From Streptomyces sp. NBC_00289 (GTDB lineage Bacteria > Actinomycetota > Actinomycetes > Streptomycetales > Streptomycetaceae): DNA of 64,000 nucleotides. The translations under genes were made by a program, and so were the position numbers. The notes beneath the pieces are model-generated. The model saw only the letters and a program-made list of their open reading frames with translations, did not search any database and was not told the DNA's origin. Positions 8,309 to 16,155 of the stretch are shown one piece after another. The stretch is taken from the NCBI RefSeq assembly GCF_041435115.1, contig NZ_CP108046.1, forward strand, positions 5,704,001 to 5,768,000, read 5' to 3'. Position 1 is the stretch's first letter, and every line of letters begins with the position of its first letter.

Positions 8309-8713
8309 CTACCCGAGTCCACCGAGACGGAGGGCGTTCCTTATCTCGCTGAGCTTCGCGGTCGTCTCCGGGGTCCACTCCTTCGCCTGCTCACCGAGAC
8401 GGAGGGCGTTCTCAATCTCGCTGAGTTTCGCGGAGGACAGGGCGCCCGCCCGCTCGATCAGGTCGTCCCGGGACACGGTGGTCAGCCACGTGCAAGGGGT
8501 GAAGCCCGGACGCGGGAACGCGAACCGAAGCACGCCTTCAAAGGGCAGTCCTTCCACGGCGCCTACTGCCACTTCGACGCCCAGACCGGTGATGTCGACA
8601 CCCGCCCGAGCGACGACCTGCATCACCCGGATCCCGGACGCGTCGTCTCCCGACAGCAGCACGACCGGCCGCCGCTCGTCGAACTCCACCCACCAGACTT
8701 CGCCACGTTGCAC
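8309..8713 (-). CDS. MazF/PemK-like toxin with duplicated C-terminus, no visible antitoxin
   Basis: A 134-residue protein. The N-terminus (RGEVWWVEFDERRPVVLLSG) matches the start of PemK/MazF endoribonucleases, which cleave mRNA, and the middle (WLTTVSRDDLIERAGALS) fits the fold. The GTG at 8713 has AGGAGG 4 nt upstream. The C-terminal AKLSEIxNALRLG block is present twice because of a 72-bp tandem duplication. No small antitoxin gene lies directly up- or downstream, and the surroundings are decayed, so this may be an orphan or a protein without toxicity. Confidence 0.7.
   Translation of the reverse strand: MQRGEVWWVEFDERRPVVLLSGDDASGIRVMQVVARAGVDITGLGVEVAVGAVEGLPFEGVLRFAFPRPGFTPCTWLTTVSRDDLIERAGALSSAKLSEIENALRLGEQAKEWTPETTAKLSEIRNALRLGGLG
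8321..8436. repeat. 72-bp duplication in the MazF-like gene
   Basis: Bases 8321-8364 and 8393-8436 are near-identical, offset by 72 bp, giving an exact 24-codon period. They encode the two AKLSEI blocks at the protein's C-terminus. Confidence 0.75.
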
Positions 8714-8802
8714 ATGTCCTCCTGACACAGGACGGCGGGCGGACGCTGCGCGACCCCGACGCGCTGTGGAGACGGGTGCGGCCACCCGTTGATCATCGGT
8801 GT

Positions 8803-8970
8803 GTGAAGACAAACGATCACGCGGTGGCGGCAGGTCACAGCGTAGACCCTGCCCGCTGGCAGGAGGCGTTCGAGGGTCTGATGAGCCGGATAGCGGGACG
8901 GTTCACACGGGTCGAACCCCGGTTCCGGGTCCGGAAGTTGGTGCTCGGACTGCTGTCGGTCCCTGGCCGC
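8803..8970 (+). pseudogene. IS701-type transposase N-terminal remnant
   Basis: The frame from the GTG at 8803 reads as the beginning of an IS701-family transposase (WQEAFEGLMSRIAGRF, then RVEPRFRVRKLVLGLLS). It stops resembling the family after about 50 codons, where it abuts an RHS fragment on the other strand. No catalytic residues remain. Confidence 0.6.
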
Positions 8971-9100
8971 GCAGAGGTAGGGGGTTGGCCTCCGTGGCGC
9001 TGGGGTCAGGTTCGGTGAAGCGGCCGAGGGTGGGGTCGTAGTAGCGGGCGCCCATCTTGTACAGCCCGGTCGGGTCGAGGTAGGCGCCGGTGTAGCGGAA
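8971..9100 (-). pseudogene. RHS-repeat protein fragment (conserved core end)
   Basis: On the minus strand this reads FRYTGAYLDPTGLYKMGARY and YDPTLGRFTEPDPS, the conserved RHS core end that precedes the variable toxin tip. One extra C in the following AACCCCC shifts the frame of the expected NPYLYA segment. It is a leftover of a second RHS gene; its tip is gone and an IS701 relic lies where it would have been. The related intact gene is at 11253-14660. Confidence 0.75.
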
Positions 9101-9155
9101 GGAAGCTTCCGGCCCTCAGTGGCCGTCGAACCCGAAAAGGTTGCCGTGACTTCGG

Positions 9156-9350
9156 CTACAGCAGGTGGTCCGCCTTGCCCGCCTTGATCTCCAGGATGAG
9201 GGAGCGGAGGGCCTGGTGGGTGTCGGTGAGGGGACGGTCCTCCTGCCCGGTGACGGCGATGTAGGCGTTGCCGGCCGGGTCGGTACCTATGCGGAAGCAG
9301 TTGTTGCCTTCACCGCAGAAGGGGTCTTCCCATGCGATTTCGGTGCTCAT
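9156..9350 (-). CDS. DUF397 small protein
   Basis: A 64-residue acidic protein of the DUF397 family, small partners encoded beside XRE/DUF5753 regulators in Streptomyces, as at the whiJ locus. Visible family features are the NNCFRIGTDPAGNAYIAVTG segment and the C-terminal LILEIKAGKADHLL. Its ATG lies 9 nt after the stop of the upstream XRE gene, with a ribosome site GAGGAA overlapping that stop, so the pair is coupled. In whiJ-type modules this protein is thought to modulate the DNA-binding partner; that is family knowledge, not shown here. Confidence 0.8.
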   Translation of the reverse strand: MSTEIAWEDPFCGEGNNCFRIGTDPAGNAYIAVTGQEDRPLTDTHQALRSLILEIKAGKADHLL

Positions 9351-9359
9351 GTCTGTTCC

Positions 9360-10211
9360 TCAGAGGTCGCAGGCGATGTCGAGAATGAGGTCGCGTGAGG
9401 CTGCCGCAGGCAGTGACGTGTCGTCCATCCAGTCCAGATGCGCACGGTACTTGGTGAGCTGGGCGTCCGCGTTGGTGAATACCGGGCCGTGCGCGGAGTC
9501 CAGTTGCACGGTGTCGAGCTCGGCCACGGGTCCGTTCGCGTACAGCACCGCGTGGCCCGCCCCGGGGAATCCACTCACGCTGACCGGGATGACCCGTACC
9601 TCGATCCCGTCCTGTTCGGACCGTTCCGCGAGGTGCTTGAGCTGATCCCGGGTCACCTCGACGCCGCCGAACCTCATGCGCAGCGCCGCTTCGTGGACGT
9701 AGGCGAGGTAGGGCAGAGGCTCGGGCCGCTCGAAGACCTGCTGACGTGCCAGGCGGTGGGCCACCCGCAACTCGATGTCCAGTCTTCTGATCGGCGGAAG
9801 TACGGCGGTGAAGATCGCGCGGGCGTACTCCTCGGTCTGGAGGAGTCCGGGTACGTGCATGAACTGCACGGTGCGTACCCGTGTCGCGTGCCACTCCAAC
9901 TCGGCGATGTCCAGCAGCCCGGCGGGCAGGGTGCCCCGGTACTGCTCCCACCAGCCCCGGGCCTTGTCCTCAGCGATGGCGACCAAGGCGTCGACGTAAC
10001 GCTCGTCGGTGCAGGCGTAGTTGGAGGCGAGAGTGCGGATCCGCTCGGCGGTGAAGGGACGGATGCCCGACTCCATGTTGGACAGTCGGGTCCGGTCGAT
10101 GCCGAGTAGTCCAGCGGCGTACTCCGTGGTGGCGCCCGCCGCGAACCGCATCTTCCGCAACTCCGCGCCCAGGCGCTTCTGTCGCTCGGTCGGCGTACTT
10201 CTCGTGGACAT
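9360..10211 (-). CDS. XRE regulator with DUF5753 (whiJ-like)
   Basis: A 283-residue DNA-binding protein. Residues 10-65 form an XRE helix-turn-helix (LLGIDRTRLSNMESGIRPFT) and the remainder is a DUF5753 domain (MHVPGLLQTEEYARAI, RLARQQVFERPEPLPYLAYV). WhiJ-like proteins of this build regulate development and antibiotic production in Streptomyces together with DUF397 and HATPase-like partners. ATG 10211 has AGGGG 5 nt upstream. The palindrome at 10277-10296, between this gene and the divergent ATPase-like gene, is the obvious candidate operator. Confidence 0.85.
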   Translation of the reverse strand: MSTRSTPTERQKRLGAELRKMRFAAGATTEYAAGLLGIDRTRLSNMESGIRPFTAERIRTLASNYACTDERYVDALVAIAEDKARGWWEQYRGTLPAGLLDIAELEWHATRVRTVQFMHVPGLLQTEEYARAIFTAVLPPIRRLDIELRVAHRLARQQVFERPEPLPYLAYVHEAALRMRFGGVEVTRDQLKHLAERSEQDGIEVRVIPVSVSGFPGAGHAVLYANGPVAELDTVQLDSAHGPVFTNADAQLTKYRAHLDWMDDTSLPAAASRDLILDIACDL

Positions 10212-10276
10212 GCGGCCCCTTCGTGCGCTGTGGACGCCCCAAGTCTGCCGGGGGAGCACGATCAAGTCCATCAACA

Positions 10277-10296
10277 ATGGAGGTAATTATCTCCAT
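10277..10296. promoter_or_regulatory. 20-bp palindrome, candidate whiJ-like operator
   Basis: ATGGAG-G-TAATTA-T-CTCCAT is symmetrical over 20 bp apart from one central mismatch pair, and is AT-rich against a very GC-rich background. It lies 66 bp from the XRE start and 185 bp from the divergent gene's start. Binding by the XRE protein is inferred. Confidence 0.55.
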
Positions 10297-10480
10297 CGAG
10301 CTGGACACTGTTACCCCAGTATCTCTACAGTCAGTAATGGCTCGACTACAGAGCCGTCACGAAGCTTCCCGGAAGCGCATCACACGCGCCCGCCCGACGT
10401 CTCCTCCCCTGGGAGGGGTGGGCCCGTGTCAGGGAGACAGGCCACCGGGAGTTCCCTCCGCACACGACAAGGGAGTTGCC

Positions 10481-10996
10481 GTGCACCTCGACACCGGGTC
10501 CTGCCAGTCCCCGACCTCCGTCACCGCCGATACCCTCTCCGCCCCCACCCGCCCGGAGTCGCTCTCCTGTAGCTTCACGCTTCCCGCGACCCCGCGAAGT
10601 CCGGGCATCGCGCGCGCCGCGACCCGGACGGTTCTGCGGGCGCACGACCTGGCCGAGGTGACCGACGCGGCCGTGCAGGTGGTGGGTGAACTCGCCGCCT
10701 GCGCCTGCCTGTTCTCGCCCAGGGCGGAGCTGTACGTGTCGCTGCGCTATCGGTACGACGCCCTGCGCGTCACTCTCTACGACGGCCATCCACCGCACGC
10801 GGACGCGCGTCTGGGCGCGATCTGTGTCCTGTCGCGGCGGGTGTCGTTGCGCGTGCTGGACGGGGTGGTGCGGGACTGCCGCGGGGACTGGGGCATCGGC
10901 GGCGACCGGGAGCCCTGCGGAGGCACCCGCATGTGGGCGGTGCTGCCGCGCGCGGGGGCCTGCGGCTATCCGGGCGAGCGGAGCCCTCATGAGTGA
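10481..10996 (+). CDS. HATPase-like regulatory protein of the whiJ/abaA type
   Basis: A 171-residue protein resembling the anti-sigma-factor-like ATP-binding proteins that accompany whiJ-type XRE/DUF397 genes. The layout (VTDAAVQVVGELAACACLFS, then VSLRYRYDALRVTLYD) parallels the ELVTNA N-box and following strands of the GHKL fold, but the N-box is degenerate, so ATP binding may be lost. The GTG at 10481 follows GGGAG. It diverges from the XRE gene and probably forms a module with it and DUF397. Confidence 0.65.
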   Translation: MHLDTGSCQSPTSVTADTLSAPTRPESLSCSFTLPATPRSPGIARAATRTVLRAHDLAEVTDAAVQVVGELAACACLFSPRAELYVSLRYRYDALRVTLYDGHPPHADARLGAICVLSRRVSLRVLDGVVRDCRGDWGIGGDREPCGGTRMWAVLPRAGACGYPGERSPHE

Positions 10997-11252
10997 CGGG
11001 GCCCCGTGGAAGCCTTTTCGGTCTCTTTTGCGACTCTTTGAGCTTGTGCTGCTTCGTTCCTCGAAGGCTCATTGCAATCTTTTGGCCGGAATTACCGCGC
11101 TATGGGGTGTTGAAGGGGAGGGGCTGATTCCTGCACGCCTGTGAAGGAAGTTCGTGGGAACGGCACGGATCTTTGTGCGAATCCCGTGGCACCTTGTGGG
11201 CGCTCGGTGACCACTGGGGCCACCGGGGTCTGTCTTCCTGTGGGGGGAAGTC

Positions 11253-14200
11253 ATGCACAAGCGTGCCTTCGGCATGTCCTTATGGCGTGCCCGTAAGAGA
11301 TCAGCGGCTCTGACCGTCTCGGCGATGGTGGCCTCGGGGGCGCTGGCCCTCTCGGCGCTCCCGGCCGCGAGCGCGGTCGCCGACGACACGAAGCCCACGT
11401 CGGTGTGGGGTTCGGACAGTCCCGACTTCGAGATGCCGGCGGTGAAGGTCGGCCCCAACCGGCCGGTGAAGTCCGAACCGTCGCAGAATCCGACCGACGA
11501 GGTGTACGCGCCCTGGCTGCGCGAGCAGCGCGAACACGCCACGGGTGCACCGTCCGAGAAGGCCAAGTCCCGTAGCGGAGCGGCGGATACCTCGGTGACG
11601 TCGCTGGTGCCGGAGGGGCAGGGCAACGTGCCCTGGCACCGCTACACCAGCTTCGCCATCACCGACGCGCTGACCGCGAAGATCGACTACTCGACCGGCA
11701 ACCTGATGCTGACGGCCACCGACTTCGACATCGCCGGGGTGGGACAGCGCCTGACGCTGGCGCGGACGTACAACTCGATGGACGCGCCGTGGGGGAAGGT
11801 CTCGCAGCGCTGGTGGCAGCAGTACGAGCGCTACCTGTCGATCTCCTCCACCGAGGTGGTCTTCTACGACGCCTCGGGCGCCACGGTCCGCTTCACCAAG
11901 AACAGCGACGGCTCCTTCACCACCCCGAAGGGCTACTCCGAGGACCTGAAGAAGAACGCGGACGGCACCTACACCCTGACGAAGTGGAAGTCGGGCGGCA
12001 CGGAGACCTACGACGCGAACGGCACCCTGACGAAGGTCACCGACCGCAACAAGGGCACGGTCACCGTCACCCAGCACGACGAGGGCGGCGAGCACAAGGG
12101 ATTCAAGCTGACCGAGACCCGCTCGGGCCGCTGGATCGACCTGCTGAAGACGGACGCCTCGCAGTGGCAGGCCAAGGACAACACCGGCCGTACCGCCGTC
12201 TTCAATCTCGACAGCGCGGGCAACCTGGCCGGCACCACGGACGCCGAGGGCAAGACGGTCACCTTCCGTCACGACACCTCCGGCCGCGTCGACAAGATCA
12301 CCACCGCGGAGGGGCGGGTGACGGTCTTCACCTACGACGACGCCAACCGCGTCACCTCCATGCTGCGCGGCACCGGCTTCGACAGCGACGGCCACACCGG
12401 CCCGACCTGGACCTACGCCTACAGCGCCGACTCCCCGACGGCGGCCGGCACGACCACGGCCACCGACCCGGAGACGCACGCCACCAAGTACGTGCACGAC
12501 GGCGACGGCCAGGTCACCGAGGTGACCGACGCGCTCGGGCACAAGCGTTCCACCAAGTTCGACGCCAACCACAACATCGACACCGCCACCGACGCGATGG
12601 GCTCGGGCACCACCCCGGGCAACGTCACCGACTACGGCTTCGACACGCGCAACAACCTGAAGACCGCGGTCGCGCCGACCGGCGGCGCGACCGTCAACAA
12701 CTGGCAGACCATCGCCGGCGGCGACGCGCCCAAGGACTCCACCAACCCGGACGGCGAGAAGACCGCCTTCACCTACGACACGGCCGGCAACACCAAGACG
12801 GTCGCGCAGACCGGCACCGGCGGCGGCAGCGTCTCCCACGACTACAACCCCGCTACCGTCACCTGCGGCGGCTTCGAGGGCCAGCGCTGCGCGCAGAAGA
12901 CGAAGATGACGTCGTCGAAGACGGTGGAGACCGACTTCCACTACGACACCAAGGGCAACCTGGACACGGTCACCCCGCCCGCGCCGCTGGCCAGGACGAC
13001 GTACACCTACGACGACCTCGGCCGCACCAAGACCGTCACCGACGCCCGCAACGTGACGGTCACCTACACCTACGACAACCTCGACCGCATCCGCACCGTG
13101 ACCTCGCCGAACACGGTGAAGGTCGAGTACTGGTACGACGGTGACGGCAACCTGACCCAGCGCTCGGACGGCACCGGCACGATCAAGTACGACTTCGACC
13201 CGCTGCAGCGCGAAACGGTCCGCCACCTCCAGGACGGTTCCCAGACCCTGCTGGCCTATACGGCGGCCGGCAACGTCGACTACTACCAGGACCCGGCCGG
13301 CACGGTCGACTACACCTGGAACGAGGTCAACAAGCTCAAGGAGCTGAAGGACCCGCAGGGCCGCGTGACCACGTACACCTACAACAACAACGACGTCCGC
13401 AAGACGACCACCTACCCCGGCGGCACGGTCCAGACGGTCAACGTCGACAAGTCCAGCCGGCCGGAGTCCATCAAGGTCACCTCCGACCAGGGCACCCTGG
13501 TCAACCTCGCCTACACCTACGGCTACGGCACCAACAGCGCCACCGACGGCAGCAAGATCCGCACCTCGACCGACAACGTGACCGGGCTGAAGCGGACGTA
13601 CAGCTACGACGGAGCGGGCCGCTTCTCCTACGCCAAGGAGGAGAAGGCGGGCGCGATCGCCGACTCCTGGCAGTACTGCTACGACCTGGCCGGCAACCTC
13701 ACCTCCCAGGGCACCGACCCCGGCTGCCCGCGCGGCACCACCTACACCTACAACGACGCCCAGCAGCTCACGTCCAAGTCGAGTTCCACCGGCACTTGGT
13801 CCTACGACAAGATCGGCAACGAGACCGCCGGCGCCTCCACCGACGACTACCTGCGCACCGTCGAGACCTGGTCGGACCACTCGCAGATGACGTCAATCAC
13901 CGTCAACGCCAAGACGTACGCGGGCCAGTACGGCTCCACCGACCAGAGCGAACGCGTCAAGCTCGGGGACACGTTCTTCCACAACGGGCCGCTCGGCCTG
14001 TCCGCCACGTCGACTGCCGGCGTGGACATGGGCTTCAACCGGGAACCCGGGGGCACGTTGAACTCCATGACGACCGGGGGCAAGACCTACTTCTACCTGA
14101 CCGACGCCATCGGCAGCGTGATCGGTCTCGCGGACGAGGACGGCAACAAGGTCGACACCTACACCTACAGCCCCCGCGGCGTGCGCATCCTCGCCCAGTC

Positions 14201-14660
14201 GACAGAACCGGTCGTCCAGCCCTACCGCTTCGCGGGCAACTACCAGGACCCCACCGGCCTTTACCACCTGCACGCCCGCTACTACGACGCCAATATCGGC
14301 CGCTTCACCCAGCCCGACCCCTCCGGCCAGGAACAGAACCCGTACCTGTACGCCGAGGGCGACCCGGTCAACCGCATCGACCCCAACGGCACGATCAGCC
14401 TCACCGGGGTCGCGGACGCACTCGGGCCGATCGGCGACGGCATCACAGGCGGCGTGCATCTCTTCCAGGGTGACACAAGGGGGCTCTGGGGCGACGTAGC
14501 TGGGGCGGTCGCAGGTGGGTTGGCCGCGGCGGCCTGCGGCGCCGCCGTGGCGGCATCGGCCCCTGCAACCCTCGGCGGATCTCTCGGAGCGGCCACCGGT
14601 TGCTACGCCATTTCATGGAGCGTCGGTCAGATCGCGTCAAACGCCGTAAGCGGTGGATAG
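11253..14660 (+). CDS. Secreted RHS-repeat protein with short hydrophobic toxin-like tip
   Basis: An 1135-residue protein with an N-terminal secretion signal (basic start, then a hydrophobic Ala/Leu stretch), a DUF6531-like YSTGNLMLTATDFDIAGVG entry, many YD/RHS repeats (TYDDLGRTKTVTDARNVT and similar), and the conserved core end RFAGNYQDPTGLYHLHARYY then DPSGQEQNPYLYAEGDP. RHS shells encase a polymorphic C-terminal toxin. The tip here is only about 90 residues, rich in Gly/Ala and hydrophobic, with two Cys and no enzyme motif, which suggests membrane action. A GGGGGAAG ribosome site precedes the ATG. The small membrane protein at 14727 is the likely immunity factor. Confidence 0.85.
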   Translation: MHKRAFGMSLWRARKRSAALTVSAMVASGALALSALPAASAVADDTKPTSVWGSDSPDFEMPAVKVGPNRPVKSEPSQNPTDEVYAPWLREQREHATGAPSEKAKSRSGAADTSVTSLVPEGQGNVPWHRYTSFAITDALTAKIDYSTGNLMLTATDFDIAGVGQRLTLARTYNSMDAPWGKVSQRWWQQYERYLSISSTEVVFYDASGATVRFTKNSDGSFTTPKGYSEDLKKNADGTYTLTKWKSGGTETYDANGTLTKVTDRNKGTVTVTQHDEGGEHKGFKLTETRSGRWIDLLKTDASQWQAKDNTGRTAVFNLDSAGNLAGTTDAEGKTVTFRHDTSGRVDKITTAEGRVTVFTYDDANRVTSMLRGTGFDSDGHTGPTWTYAYSADSPTAAGTTTATDPETHATKYVHDGDGQVTEVTDALGHKRSTKFDANHNIDTATDAMGSGTTPGNVTDYGFDTRNNLKTAVAPTGGATVNNWQTIAGGDAPKDSTNPDGEKTAFTYDTAGNTKTVAQTGTGGGSVSHDYNPATVTCGGFEGQRCAQKTKMTSSKTVETDFHYDTKGNLDTVTPPAPLARTTYTYDDLGRTKTVTDARNVTVTYTYDNLDRIRTVTSPNTVKVEYWYDGDGNLTQRSDGTGTIKYDFDPLQRETVRHLQDGSQTLLAYTAAGNVDYYQDPAGTVDYTWNEVNKLKELKDPQGRVTTYTYNNNDVRKTTTYPGGTVQTVNVDKSSRPESIKVTSDQGTLVNLAYTYGYGTNSATDGSKIRTSTDNVTGLKRTYSYDGAGRFSYAKEEKAGAIADSWQYCYDLAGNLTSQGTDPGCPRGTTYTYNDAQQLTSKSSSTGTWSYDKIGNETAGASTDDYLRTVETWSDHSQMTSITVNAKTYAGQYGSTDQSERVKLGDTFFHNGPLGLSATSTAGVDMGFNREPGGTLNSMTTGGKTYFYLTDAIGSVIGLADEDGNKVDTYTYSPRGVRILAQSTEPVVQPYRFAGNYQDPTGLYHLHARYYDANIGRFTQPDPSGQEQNPYLYAEGDPVNRIDPNGTISLTGVADALGPIGDGITGGVHLFQGDTRGLWGDVAGAVAGGLAAAACGAAVAASAPATLGGSLGAATGCYAISWSVGQIASNAVSGG

Positions 14661-14671
14661 GTAACTGAAAG

Positions 14672-14706
14672 GCGAATGCCGGGCGCTTCGCGCGCCCGGC
14701 ATTCGC
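14672..14706 (+). terminator. Strong hairpin between RHS toxin and immunity genes
   Basis: A perfect 15-bp stem with a 5-nt TTCGC loop begins 11 nt after the RHS stop codon. There is no clear T-run behind it, as is common in Streptomyces. It should end or attenuate RHS transcription just before the downstream ribosome site, or protect the mRNA 3' end. Confidence 0.7.
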
Positions 14707-14726
14707 CCACACAGATTGGGGAAGAA

Positions 14727-14939
14727 GTGCCCGAGGTCGGTTGGTCCGTTGGTCAGCGCGCCGCGGTAAAACGATGGATGATGTTCGTCTACCTATTTGC
14801 TGTCGCGGGGCTTGTCCTGTCGATCCTTCTGATCGTCATGGGAAACAGCGGCGGTTGGATTCTGCTTGCGCTGACAGTGTGCATTGCCGGTGCGGCTCAC
14901 ATGTTTGTCGGGAACATCAGGAAACGTCAGCCCCGCTGA
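14727..14939 (+). CDS. Small two-helix membrane protein, putative RHS immunity protein
   Basis: A 70-residue protein starting at GTG 14727 behind GGGGAAG. It has a basic N-terminus and two transmembrane segments (MMFVYLFAVAGLVLSILLIV and GWILLALTVCIAGAAHMFV) joined by a short Gly/Asn loop, then a basic tail RKRQPR. It has no recognisable family. Its position directly behind the RHS tip is where immunity genes of polymorphic toxins sit, and a membrane location would fit protection from a pore-forming or membrane-inserting tip. Function is inferred from position only. Confidence 0.6.
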   Translation: MPEVGWSVGQRAAVKRWMMFVYLFAVAGLVLSILLIVMGNSGGWILLALTVCIAGAAHMFVGNIRKRQPR

Positions 14940-15055
14940 CAACCACCAGTTCTGGGCGGTGCTTCACCGATGACGGGCCCATCAGTCGTCCAGGCCCGCA
15001 AGAAGAAGTAGCCCCGGCTCGGGCCGAACCTCCTGATAACGCGCGAATCCGTCGC

Positions 15056-15721
15056 TCACGGCCAGAGGAGTTCCCTGGTCCAGCTCTCCGTCTGGCGGCG
15101 GTATGTCAGCCGTACGTGACGGCGTCGGGGGTCGCCCTGGAAGAACTCGACCTCGTCCGGGCGTAGCCGGTACAGCGTCCAGGTCGGCGCCTCCGCCTCC
15201 GGTTCACGCTCCGCTCGTTCCCACGCCTCCCGCGACGCCCTCGCCAACTCCTCCACCGAGCCCAGCACCTCGCTCTGCCGTCCGGTCAGCGCGGACGCCA
15301 GCGCCCCCGTCGACCGGGCGTGCAGGTCGGCCTGTGCCTCCGTGTCGGGGGCGACGGTGACCGGGCCGCGCAACCGGACCTGGCGGCCCAGCAGCGGCCA
15401 GTAGAAGGTGAGCGCGGCGTACGGCCGGGTGGTGAGGTGGTGGCCCTTGCGGCTGGTGGCGTGCGTGGCGAAGGCCCAGCCCTCCGGGTCGGCACCGTGC
15501 AGCATCACGATCCGGGCGTCCGGGCGTCCCTCCTCGTCGGCCGTCGCCAGCGTCATCGTGTGCGGCTCTCGCTCGCCCGCCGCCACCGCCTCCGCGAACC
15601 AGGCGGTGAAGAGGGGCAGTGGTTCGGCGGGGGCCGCCGCCGGGTCGAAGGCCGGCAGGTCGGTCACCTCCGGGTCCCACACCCGCAGTGACCTCAGTAG
15701 CTCGTGAAGTTCCGTTCCCAT
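15056..15721 (-). CDS. pdxH: Pyridoxamine 5'-phosphate oxidase (PdxH-like)
   Basis: A 221-residue FMN-binding split-barrel protein. PdxH-like features run in order: HTMTLATADEEGRPDARIVM, GHHLTTRPYAALTFYWPLLG, RQVRLRGPV and the C-terminal LYRLRPDEVEFFQGDPRRRH, where the Arg/His tail helps bind pyridoxal phosphate. It would oxidise pyridoxamine/pyridoxine phosphate to PLP in the cytosol. It is a lone gene. Family members in actinobacteria can act on other substrates, so pdxH is a good but not certain name. Confidence 0.75.
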   Translation of the reverse strand: MGTELHELLRSLRVWDPEVTDLPAFDPAAAPAEPLPLFTAWFAEAVAAGEREPHTMTLATADEEGRPDARIVMLHGADPEGWAFATHATSRKGHHLTTRPYAALTFYWPLLGRQVRLRGPVTVAPDTEAQADLHARSTGALASALTGRQSEVLGSVEELARASREAWERAEREPEAEAPTWTLYRLRPDEVEFFQGDPRRRHVRLTYRRQTESWTRELLWP

Positions 15722-15810
15722 GCCCCCAATGTCTCGTGGATCCGGTTCGGCGCGTACCTCGAAGGGATCGACGTCGCCGACAGGGGCCTGGGCGCGCCGA
15801 ACATGACGAA

Positions 15811-15842
15811 GCCGCCCGCCTCACTTCCCCGAGGCGGGCGGC
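15811..15842 (-). terminator. Hairpin, 12-bp perfect stem
   Basis: GCCGCCCGCCTC (15811-15822) pairs perfectly with 15831-15842 across an 8-nt loop. On the minus strand it is followed by TTCGTC. It could terminate transcripts coming from the thiolase (16156-17334) through the tRNA-like relic. Confidence 0.6.
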
Positions 15843-15920
15843 TGGTGCCGTAGGCGTGCAGAGATCGAGGTCGGCGACGGCGACAACGCGTCCTGGGCCG
15901 CTGGACGACACCGGCACGAA

Positions 15921-15968
15921 GCCGGCGGCGGGATTCGAACCCGCGTCACGCTCTTGACAGGAGAAGTA
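15921..15968 (-). other. 3' half of a tRNA-Asp-like sequence (relic)
   Basis: The minus strand shows an anticodon-loop-like CTGTCAA (GTC anticodon) with an imperfect stem, then a perfect T-arm GCGGG-TTCGAAT-CCCGC. It resembles the 3' half of bacterial tRNA-Asp, but I find no matching acceptor 5' strand (expected GCCGGCG) or D-arm upstream. It is probably a relic, such as an old integration scar, rather than a working tRNA. Nothing else is seen in 15722-16155 apart from the hairpin at 15811-15842. Confidence 0.4.
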
Positions 15969-16155
15969 GCCGTTGCCTGCGCACCTGCACGTCGAGGACG
16001 GTAGCGCGGGGCGGGGCGGGCGTGCACGTGGGTTTTCGGGCGGCAGGGCACCCGTCGACCGGGTGACGGCGGGCCAGTGGCGTGGCGGGGGGCGGGTCGC
16101 ATGCCCCGCGACCCGCCATGCCGCCGTCGCCGCGAGCCCGTCGCCACGCGCCGGG

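Noticed and set aside
11301..13880. 859-residue minus-strand open frame inside the RHS gene
   Set aside because: Composition of a high-GC shadow (Val/Gly/Arg/Asp), while the plus strand reads clear YD repeats.
15921..15968. Complete tRNA-Asp gene
   Set aside because: No acceptor 5' strand or D-arm was found upstream and the anticodon stem has mismatches; kept only as a relic.
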